From Amoebophrya sp. AT5.2 (lineage: Eukaryota; Sar; Dinophyceae; Syndiniales; Amoebophryaceae): a stretch of DNA of 15,051 nucleotides. Shown piece after piece: positions 1 through 8,029 of this stretch (position 1 is its first letter; each line of letters starts with the position of its first letter). The position numbers were made by a program, and so were the translations under genes. The notes below the pieces were generated by a model that saw nothing but the letters and a program-made list of their open reading frames with translations, ran no database searches and was not told the DNA's origin. The stretch is taken from NCBI GenBank assembly GCA_005223375.1, contig RXOD01005258.1:1-15051 (forward strand), read 5' to 3'.

Positions 1-102
1 ACCCTGCCGACCGCGAGAAACCGCCCGTGTTGCTGCTGCAGACTTGCTCTCCTTGGGACCGCCAGAGGGGACTCCGAAGAGCCCTCAAAAAATTTCACTT
101 AC
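1..102 (-). other. Intron start and unresolved next exon of the N/Q-rich gene (left edge)
   Basis: On the minus strand a strong GTAAGTG donor (positions 102-96) closes the exon that ends at 103, so the gene very probably continues past the left edge. A possible acceptor is the CTGCAG near 36-41, followed by CAGCAACACGGG, but the intron would be short and the remaining sequence is too little to test its reading frame. If the donor is not used, translation would stop at 95-97. Confidence 0.4.
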
Positions 103-374
103 CACTTAGCCGCTTACCACCTGGTCTCGCCATACGCTTCGGGCAGTTGATCATGTTCTTCACGCCGTAGAAGGGCGCGCCATGATTATTTGTGGAGGAC
201 GTGGATGCAGAAGAAGAAGCAGAACTACTACTGCCTCCTTGCGGTAGAGACCCACCGCCGCCGTCAGGATGCAGGGGGCGAGTCAGAGCGGCAGCCTGCT
301 CGGCGTTTCGATTTTCGGAAAAACGATTTTCGGCTCTACTGCCGCCGCGCCCACCGTTTCCTTGCTGTTGTTCC
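103..374 (-). CDS. Downstream exon of the low-complexity N/Q-rich protein gene
   Basis: This 272-nt exon follows the large exon 505-2513 through a GT-AG intron (375-504; donor GTACTTAG, acceptor GCGCCAG). Joining the two keeps the frame across a split CGG codon. It encodes about 90 residues: a Q/G/R-rich start with NGGRGG, then a serine-rich stretch (SSSSASSSASTSS), and finally a more ordinary basic segment, GAPFYGVKNMINCPKRMARP. It ends at a consensus donor GTAAGTG. RGG-type and Q-rich tracts are common in RNA-binding and transcription-associated proteins, but no folded domain is visible and I assign no function. Confidence 0.6.
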
Positions 375-504
375 CTGGCGCAAGAAGATTTTTTGAGCAG
401 ATTTTTATAAAAAGAAGGTCGTGGGAGAGAAACATAAAACAAAATCGATCACAGAATAGCGATAGGATGCAGGAGCATGTGCATGGTGGGATCAGTCTAA
501 GTAC
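375..504 (-). other. GT-AG intron, 130 bp, N/Q-rich gene
   Basis: The intron starts GTACTTAG after an ACGCG exon end and finishes TTGCGCCAG before GGAACAAC. A pyrimidine-rich stretch lies in its 3' half. Removing it joins two long compositionally similar reading frames, both stop-free, and skips the in-frame TGA at 492-494. Confidence 0.6.
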
Positions 505-2513
505 CGCGTCCCCTGCTCCTGGCCTTTCGCGTAGCGGTCCTCCCCGCGGTACCCCCCTCCATGATACCAGTAACTGTTGCCGTCATCTCGCGGCATCGCT
601 CCGCGCTTCCCATGTTGACGGTCACCGTAGCCCCCCCCGCCTCCTTTCGGGTTCGCGTTCTGGTGGCTACCAGCATTCATGCCCATGCTCCCCGGGTTTG
701 CGTTCCGCAGCCCTCGGGTGCGATCGGTTGAGGGATGCTGCGCGCTGCCAGCATGGGGCGGATCGATGCGATGGATTGTATTCGGATTCGCAGGTGCAGC
801 GCCGCCCCCGCCTCCGTCCATCCCGTTATTCCCCGTCCTCACGTTCATGATCTGGTTATTCATCCCCGGATTCCCGACGGTCATCGCCGGAGTCCCGTTA
901 TATTGGGGGCCGGCCTTGCCGCTGATGTTGCTTAGGTTGTTGTTGCTCATTATTGGCCCTGCTGAGGTTGCTGCTGGGTTCATCATCATATTAGTTGATG
1001 TCGTAGTTGATGTCGTCCCCCCAATATTACCGATAGTAGTATGTTGTGGGGGGTTCGACTGCCCGCCATGTTGACCTTGAAGATGACCCCCATGTTGACC
1101 CTGACCCCCCGACGCGATCAGAGGCCGGGCGCTCGTCCCGTTGATCAGAGAGCCGTTCCCGGACAGCTGCTGGCCGCCGTCGGCGTTCCCATTCGGGTTC
1201 GGCTGGGCCTGCGGATTACTATATGGCTGCTGCTGCTGCACTTTAATATTTCCCCCTGTTGAGGTTGACGCCCCAGGGATATTCATGTTGGGGAACATCG
1301 TCATCGGTTTATTTCCTGGAAAACCCGTGCCCGTATTCCCCATCATCCCCGCGTTCTGTTGTTGGACGAGGAGGCTCTGGTTTACGACACCCGACAGGTT
1401 GTTGTAGCTCTGACAGCTCTGACTCTGTCCGCCGCCGCCGAAGGGCAGCTGCTGCTGGTTTTGGTGATTCTGGTGCAGCTTATGACTCTGGTTCTGGTGC
1501 AGCTGCATCAGCTGGTGGTCCAAATTGTGATTGCCCCCCGGAAGATGCCCTGTCGAGCCCACCCCCATTTGATCCCCAACAGTCGTGCCCGCACCAACCG
1601 TCACACCCTGCATGGGCCCCATTCCCGCCACCGTGATAGTATTACCCGATTGTTGAAGCTGCCCCGATGTCATGCCCTGCTGAAGCTGAGCTGATGGATT
1701 GTTCATCATGCCCTGCTGACCTGAAGTGTTGTTCACGACCGGCAGCAGCTGCGGGTTCTGACCCTGGGCTGGAGGCATCTGGTTGAACGCGAACTGATTC
1801 TGGCTGTGGCTCTGCTGGTGCTGGTTGCTCAAGTTGTTCACCACGTTCAGCATGTTGCCCATGTTATTGTTATTGGCAATACCTATACCGTTCATACCTC
1901 CACCGCCGCTACTGACGCTCAGGTTCGGGCCACTCAGGTTCATGGCCGCGGCCTGGACGAGGTTTTGGCTCAAGCTCAGGGCCGATTGCTGCGCCATCAT
2001 GTTCGCCCCCGCGCCCATGTTGTTCTGGCCCTGCCCAGGTGCTGCGACGCCGAGATTTAGTTGTGTGAGATTCTGATTAGGACCGCCCGCCCCGACATTC
2101 TGATTAGGACCCGGACCAGCATTGGCGCAAGAACTGCCTCCCAGCTGCGGCGTGCCCGTCAGCTGATGATGTTGCGGATTCATCATCCTGTTCATGTTGT
2201 TGGACTGCAGGTTGGGCGTGCCGGAAATGGTGGTGGAGGTGGAGGACGTGGGATTGAACTGCACGGCGCCAGGATTCATCTGGTGCTGTTGCGGTTGATG
2301 TTGATGTTGTTGTCCAACGACCGGATTCATGCCGTTGTTCATGATGTTGCTATGCTGGGGACCGGGTTGGTTCATGGCGGATTGATGCTGCGATTGACCG
2401 AAGCCGAGGTGGTTCGGTATCATCTGCGGACCCGCGGGACCCGGAACCCCCATCGCGGTGGAAAAACGATTTTCTGGGGCAACCTGCTGCGCCACCATCG
2501 CCTCCGGATTCAT
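505..2513 (-). CDS. Very large N/Q/G/M-rich low-complexity protein (main exon)
   Basis: This exon gives about 670 uninterrupted residues made mostly of Asn, Gln, Gly, Met, Ser and Pro, with runs such as HQHQPQQHQ, NNNNMGNMLN and GGGG. There is no recognisable globular domain, signal peptide or membrane segment. The end of the exon becomes RG/DR-rich and basic (GYGDRQHGKRG, GGGYRGEDRY). Such prion-like, disordered composition is typical of transcription coactivators and RNA-granule proteins, but this is composition, not homology. The first ATG, at 2513, is preceded by an in-frame TAG and by GCGCAG, a good splice acceptor. The ATG may therefore be the true start or the first codon of an internal exon joined to the similar exons at 2846-3390. 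Confidence 0.75.
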
Positions 2514-2845
2514 CTGCGCCTATGAAGAACCGAAGAACCCATGATACTGCGGTGCGTGGTATACTATGGCTTGCGTGATATGTAGCATCAGCCATCAGGC
2601 GAGAGAAGTACCAGAAGTAGAATCCATCGCGAGCAACTGGAAACTGCCGCAGTGCCTATATTATTGTTCCTCCGACAGAACCAGAAGCACTACTTCTGGT
2701 AACAGTTTATAGTTGTTGGCCTTGGCTGTGCTATACCAATGCCTATACCAATAGCTATTTCTCATGGCTGGTAGCGATCGATTTAGTGGCATCGAAAGCT
2801 TCTTTAAGGTATCGGTTTCTTCGGTGTAATTGTGGTCCTGCGGAG
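2514..2845 (-). other. Unresolved intron or 5' region between Q-rich exons
   Basis: The frame of the 3006 exon remains open down to a TAG near 2755, while the next exon needs phase 0 at 2513. Possible joins are a weak donor TCC|GTGGGC near 2846 to the acceptor at 2514-2519, or a non-canonical excision between CGCAG copies near 2837 and just upstream of 2513. I cannot choose between them. No other gene is seen here. Confidence 0.3.
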
Positions 2846-3006
2846 CCCACGGACAGGGGTCCATTTCCGGCGTTGGGTTGCTGCTGCCCGAAGTTGGCTG
2901 CTGCCGAAGTTGGCTGCCCGAAGTTGGCCTGCTCCAACCCGACCAGCTGCGGGAAGTTGGCTTGCTGCCCCAGCTGCCCCTGCCCCAGTTGCCCGACAAA
3001 ATTCAC
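2846..3006 (-). CDS. Upstream Q/G/N-rich exon, probably the same gene
   Basis: After the acceptor TTTCATCAG at 3007-3009 the frame reads VNFVGQLGQGQLGQQANF, followed by repeats of the type QANFGQ and PTSAAANFGQQQP. The composition matches the large exon at 505-2513. It joins in frame to the exon at 3147 onward through a 140-bp GT-AG intron (3007-3146; donor GTATCA), with CAGGT at both exon-intron borders. The 3' limit is uncertain, because the frame stays open for about 90 more bases and the donor is not clear. Confidence 0.5.
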
Positions 3007-3146
3007 CTGATGAAACAAATAAAAGTAAAAGTCTAAGTGGAGAACTTTATGTTGTATATTCACCGATTATTTGTTTTGTGATGAGTGCTTATGCACGATA
3101 CAACTTGAACTACCGATTGGAACCTGTAACTATTTCTTCTTGATAC

Positions 3147-3390
3147 CTGCTGCGGTTGCGGGAGCTGCGGCGAGAAGTTCATCCTGCTGATTTCGAGAAT
3201 TGAAGACGAATTGGGTCTGGGAATATCCAAAAATTGTTTTTCCGCGTTTTTCAGCGCCTGTCCACCTCCCCTCCGCCTCAGGAGCTGCTCCACGCTCCTT
3301 TGTCCGATCGCAGCGGCCCCGTCGCCGCGGAAAAAGACATTAAAAGGGCGACGAACGCCGCCGGGGAGTCCTTTATAAGTCCGCGAGCAA
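3147..3390 (-). CDS. Upstream exon, basic then P/Q-rich, probable 5' part of the N/Q-rich gene
   Basis: The frame ending at the 3147 donor reads EQLLRRRGGGQALKNAEKQF, then a segment containing DIPRPNSSSILEISRMNF and PQLPQPQQ. It joins to the exon ending at 3006 with CAG|GT at the border. It stays open up to about 3390 but has no ATG start, so the true 5' end of this exon is unknown. An overlapping frame from an ATG at 3433 to a stop at 3278 (51 residues, beginning MTRSPNFDFPRMYDVARG) could instead be the true first exon or a coincidence. Confidence in exon membership is moderate and in the 5' border low. Confidence 0.4.
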
Positions 3391-4099
3391 CATCATACAT
3401 TCTTGGAAAATCAAAATTCGGACTCCGAGTCATGGCTTTACACAGTGCCCAATCTGGTGAACAGCAGGAGTCTTCTTCTGGCCAGCAAGCTCTCCGTTCG
3501 TACGAGTCTGCGAGTCTAGTACTGTCTGATGCGATACTTTCTTTTAGAAGATTTGCATCACCTTACTTCCACAAGTAAGACATACGTACAGAAACAGAAC
3601 ATCACGCCCTGATCCGCCGCGGCTGCTGCGAATCGCTTGCCGAACAAAGAACGTTCGCTAGAGCTCCCCCGAGGCTGGACGAGCTGGAACTCGAGATGTA
3701 GTTTCGAAAATCGGGTTTTCGCAGCAAGTGGTCTTCTTCTCGATATCGAAGCAACTACATTAATCGGAGTCAGTCTTCAGGGAGCTTTTTCTGGAGTCAG
3801 GGACTTTCTTCTGGAGTCACAGTCAGCGAAGATGCTGGGAGGACGAGGACCGTGTGGAATATGCGAGACCAGTGGTTGGTACATTTCTTCGATGGGTCAT
3901 CGACTCACATTTATCAGTAGCCAGGACGCTTGTATCGGTCGAACCTCCTCTATAGCTACAGTAGTGAGTTGCAGGACAAGACAAAGCAAGGCGCCAACAA
4001 ATTCAGAATTGCGCAGTAGTTCTACTTCTACTAGCGGCTATTCATTTGATGGAAGATGATCGATGAATTTTTGTGTGGGCACAACATAGCTGTTCGTCG
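3391..4099. other. Stretch without a confident gene
   Basis: This is probably intergenic DNA between the coiled-coil gene (3' end at 4100) and the N/Q-rich gene, or contains its unrecognised first exon. A plus-strand frame at 3637-4059 is open but has no ordinary ATG start and no recognisable protein character. A locally repetitive patch near 3768-3826 repeats GGAGTC with pyrimidine-rich spacers. No RNA gene was recognised. Confidence 0.5.
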
Positions 4100-6497
4100 C
4101 TACCCCAGCCTTGGCGCGGAGAACACGCTTTCGTCCTCGCTGAGGACAGTGGTATTGGCCCCACCGCCCCCCGCGCCAACGGTTCCCAGCGCGCGGTGAT
4201 AGTCTCCGCTGTTGTTTACTATTTCCCCCACCCGCAACGAGGTGACCGAAGACACCGGCGAGCCCTCCGGCAGTAGGTGCTGCTGCTGCCTGCTACTGCT
4301 ACTGATCGATGGCCCATGCTGAAGATTCGTGGCCATGCTTGAAGAGGAGTAATATGCTCCTCCCGATTGCAGCTGTGTCGCAGAGGGGGGAAGAACAGCA
4401 CCGCCGCCTGATGTTGCCCGCAGCACGTTCACAGGAGGCGGCCGATCCCCGCTGTCCGATCCCACACTCATTTCATCCCCCCGGATGAAATGCGTGTGCT
4501 GGTGCCCCGGATTCTGTGGCGGCTCGCCGTAAAACAAAGAGGGCGCCTGTCGTGACCCCGTCTGCCGCTTCACCTGGGATGAAAGTATTACAAGTAAACT
4601 TGAAGTATGTCTATGTAGCAGTATGGCAAAAAAATTTTATCTATCAATCCGAAAGAAGCACGCATATGTGTTCCATCGCTCTTCCTGAGACTACTACTTC
4701 CCATACCGGAAAAAATCACCCCCACCTGGCTTCCAGCACTTGAGGACGTGGCGCCGCCCGCCCTCACGGATCCCTCGCGGGGGAGCGGTTGTCGGTTTGG
4801 CGGCGGTGTTGCGTCGTCGTCGTCCTTCATCGCGAGTAGCGTACGTAGATAGTTGCACGCGTCCCGGATCATGGGCGTGAGCATGGCCCCCTTGTCCTGC
4901 TCGACAAGCGTCTCCAGCTCATTCACTTTTTCCACCATCTCGATATTCCGCAGCGCCGCACTCTCGGGCTGCGAGAAGAGTCAGCAGTATCATTTAACAG
5001 AGTACTTACATAAAGAGTTAGAGTGGAGAGAGATAGACATAGACTCCAGTAGACGCCTGCTAAATTAGTAATACCTCGCTGTTGGATGCGAACAAGCGCC
5101 ATAGAAGCACAAAGCAGTGCCTGGCCTCGTGCTCGGTGTGAACTGAAAGCGATAGGCTACTTACAAGACTCGCCAGCAAAATAGTACCGGTCCTGAGCCG
5201 TGGGCCTTGGTGATGACGCTGCTCGAGGCCGAGCCCATTGCGCGCGCGGTCTCCTGCCGCTTTAGCTGAAACTCTAGCGCCTTCACCTGCCGCTGCAGCT
5301 CGTGGTTGCGCTGGCTCGTTTCTGTGGAGTGTAGATCGAAGATCATTTTGAAAAAGATAAATGAATGTCCGTGTCACTCATGGATCGGAGACGGAGCCTT
5401 CTAATCGGATCGCGATCGATTAATAAGATACTAGCCACCTCTAATACCTGCTATGCGGCGGTCGACGTCCTCCACGAGCTTCTTGCGCATGGTCTCCTTT
5501 GCGTTTTTGAGGTGCATGGTCACCTGAGTTTTTGAGGTGCATGGTCACCTGAAGTGAGAGGTTCGAGAATCATCCGATCGCTGTCCCTCACCACGTCGGC
5601 TTTGCACCGCTACGCATCGAGAAGTGAGTCCCAAACGGGTTCCACTTGAAAGAAGAAGATAGTACTTCATTTTCGTATTTTTTCCCTCGCTCCAGCGCGT
5701 TGTTGACTTGTAGGCGGTAGGTTTTGACTTCCTGCTCGAGCTGATCCCAGGAGTCTTTGCCTGCTTTGTACTGCTGCTCCAGCGGGGCCAAGTAGCTCTC
5801 CAGCAACTCCTGGATGGCGTCCGCCTTCTGCGCCAGAAGCACCGACGCCAGCCCCAGCACTTCCGTCAGCTTCACCATCCCTGACGAAGAAGAAGATAAT
5901 ATTTTTTTGAAATATAATTCGCTTCCTCTACCTCCGCAAACAGTGACAAGGTCAAGGAGGTATGAGAAGTACTAATCGATTGATACCTCCAAGGACCTGC
6001 GGGTTGTTGGCGTAGAAGGCGGAGTGCTCCACGATCGACTGCTGCACCTCCGCGATGTTGTCCTGTTGCGTGAAAATTTCATGTATTCCGATCCGATCCG
6101 ACAGACAGAAACGCCGCACTTCTCAGCCCGAAGGCGTTCCCTACCACGATCGACTGCTGGTGCTGCACCTCCGCGATGCCATCGCAGTTCTTCCGGTAGG
6201 GAAGAAGTGTTAATGTTATTGTTATCGTTGGGAATTATAAAGCTATGAAGCATCTATACTATCCATCGGACGGGTAGTACTTACGTCGAAGTGGTCCTGG
6301 AGGCGGTAGAGTTTCGATTGCAGGGCTTGGACGGCCTCGTGGCCCTTCGCGTGGTCGAACTGGCCTTCTTTCAGCTCGCTCAACGTGCGGTTCATTTTTT
6401 CGTTCAGCCCCACCAGCTGCGACAGGCCCCCCCGGAACCGCAGCCGCGGACTCCGTCCGGTCTGAGAGCCCCCCGGGCTAAAAACCAAATCCTCCAT
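4100..6497 (-). CDS. Coiled-coil protein of 476 residues, seven exons
   Basis: Exons on the minus strand: 6497-6285, 6062-5987, 5880-5666, 5523-5448, 5321-5188, 4968-4726, 4573-4100. All six introns are GT-AG and every join keeps frame, giving 476 residues. An in-frame TGA lies just upstream of the ATG at 6497, which supports the start. Residues about 25-290 are rich in L, E, K and Q with heptad-like spacing (LYRLQDHFD, AIQELLESYLAPLEQQYK, LQRQVKALEFQLKRQ, MVEKVNELETLVEQD), indicating a long coiled coil. The last roughly 180 residues are disordered, with DDDD, poly-S, RQQQH and GAGGGGAN tracts. No signal peptide or membrane helix is seen. I do not recognise the family; a cytoskeletal or scaffold role is the usual default for such architecture but is not shown. 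Two introns carry partial copies of adjacent exons. Confidence 0.8.
5503..5552. repeat. Exact 25-bp tandem duplication across a splice acceptor
   Basis: Positions 5503-5527 and 5528-5552 are identical. On the sense strand each copy contains TCAG|GTGACCATGCACC, meaning the 3' splice site plus the first 21 bases of exon 4 of the coiled-coil gene. Only the downstream acceptor (exon start 5523) keeps frame; use of the other acceptor would add 25 bases and shift the frame. Confidence 0.9.
6144..6178 (-). repeat. Partial copy of exon 2 inside intron 1 of the coiled-coil gene
   Basis: Positions 6144-6178 repeat exon 2 positions 6029-6057 (16 + 13 identical bases) with a 6-base insertion that keeps the codon frame (IAEVQ...QSIV). 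The copy sits about 115 bp upstream of the real exon in the 222-bp intron 6063-6284. It has no clear splice sites. Confidence 0.75.
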
Positions 6498-8029
6498 GAT
6501 GGACGCAGCTATTTGTACTCAGGAGGAGACTTCTGTGGTCTCTCTGTGGTCTCGCTTGAGTTGGGCACGAAGATGCGGAGGATCTTCATGCGAAGATGGA
6601 ATTTATTTTCACCTCCGATGGAAGGGGCGTCTATCGATGCTTCTCTGGATCAACGGCTGGGGTCGAAGATTCCTCGGAGCGAACTGCGCGGAGGTACAAC
6701 TACAAGCAGACGGCGCTCGAGGCTGCGACGACGTGCTGGTGCAGGCGGGTATTCTTCGAGAAAAAAGATCGGACACTATAACCTATGTTACTACTACTAC
6801 TACTAAAATATCGGATCGAGAATAGATCTGGATCGTTCTTCTTTCGGGTTCATGCTAGAGGCTAGCAGCACTCTCTTCGCCTCTCGTTTATCCTCGGTGT
6901 CGGTCCGCGAAAATAATAGGAAACGAACGATCGGATAACAAGTAACGAACGAGCCATCAGGCGGTTATTCGCTTCTCTCGTCGCTACAGTTCCTGTAGTG
7001 TCCTGGAGGACAGTGTCAGTTGAGTTCCTTCCGCCGTCAAAGTAGATACTAGCATCATGTCTCGTGTGCTTCACCAGGAGAGTCGTGGCGACAACAAAAA
7101 TCAACGCCTTGTGATACTTATTGTTGGAAACATGTATCTGGCCGCCAATCTGTCAGCGACGATGCTTTACTGAAACTGACCAAGTAGTGGAAGTGGGGCG
7201 AGACTCTACTACTCTTACTCCTAGCGCCACATGCGAATTTATATTGTTGCGGGTGGTGTCTGAGAGTCTCTATGCATGCAGGCCTTTCGAGTAGAGGGGG
7301 CTGCCGGGGGTAGATGGGTTCTTTCTGATCTTCACTCTCGAATAGAATTACCTATGTTCATCTGGAACGCCGCAACTGCTGAGCGTAGCTCTTTCTCCGC
7401 GCGCTTGCGGCTTGGCACCGCATCCGAATTTTGGGCCGGTCCCTTCGAAGGAGTGAGCTGCCTCTACTTCCTACAAGGACACTTCGACCAAGTTTGCTTT
7501 TTCGCAAATCGAGAATGCATTTGAATTCCGCGCGGCCACCGAGTAAGTTGACATATATGCTGTACATTGGAGGCAAAAGCAAAACCCAGCACGCTTTTAA
7601 TTTTAGGCAGGTCCGACTAGCAGCATGTCGTGCTGATTGTGTCTATTCGTTCTGGTCCCAAAGAGCTGTACACACAGGTCGTGAGTGAGTGGAAAACTAA
7701 ATCATCCTCTCCCTCGTATCTACATCTAGCTGCTATCAATCGATCGCCAATGTGGCACGACGCGGCACCGGCAAGCATGAAAATGAAACCATATATCAAC
7801 GATGAAAAGAGAAAAACTAGCAGTGAGAAAACAGGCAAAAAAAATCGCAGAGCAAGCACACTTCTTGTCTAACAAAGCTATTAACACAACTAATTCGCGC
7901 TGGGCGACCCCAAAAAGCGTGTGCAAAATGGTACAGGAGAAAAGCGAAACGGAGTAGATAGAAACAAGAGTTAAAGTAGTTTTGCTTTTGCGTGGAAACA
8001 AGTATAGGCTGAAACAGGGGTTTGTCTGT
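6498..8029. other. Stretch without a confident gene (intergenic)
   Basis: This 1.5-kb stretch separates the 5' end of the coiled-coil gene from the 3' end of the kinase gene. Open frames on both strands are short, start arbitrarily and show no domain character. A CTA trinucleotide run occurs at about 6789-6804. The segment next to 8029 should hold the kinase 3' UTR, and the segment next to 6498 the 5' UTR or leader acceptor of the coiled-coil gene (a possible acceptor ACAAATAG lies just upstream of its ATG). Nothing else is supported. Confidence 0.5.

Noticed and set aside
679..1694. Several plus-strand frames opposite the large N/Q-rich exon
   Set aside because: They are shadows produced by the skewed codon composition of the minus-strand coding sequence.
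1963..1974. TTTTGGCTCAAG, identical to the 3' end of the dinoflagellate spliced leader
   Set aside because: It is on the plus strand inside the antisense of the N/Q-rich coding exon, the rest of the leader does not match, and the codons explain the sequence. Treated as chance.
3637..4059. Plus-strand open frame of 140 codons
   Set aside because: It has no ATG start, no recognisable domain and opposite orientation to all supported genes; kept only as an uncharacterised stretch.
5080..5160. Possible extra exon inside intron 5 of the coiled-coil gene (acceptor TTTCAG, donor GAG|GTATTAC)
   Set aside because: Its length (about 68 nt) is not a multiple of three and would break the frame into the next exon.
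6789..6804. CTA trinucleotide run
   Set aside because: Short simple repeat with no associated structure.
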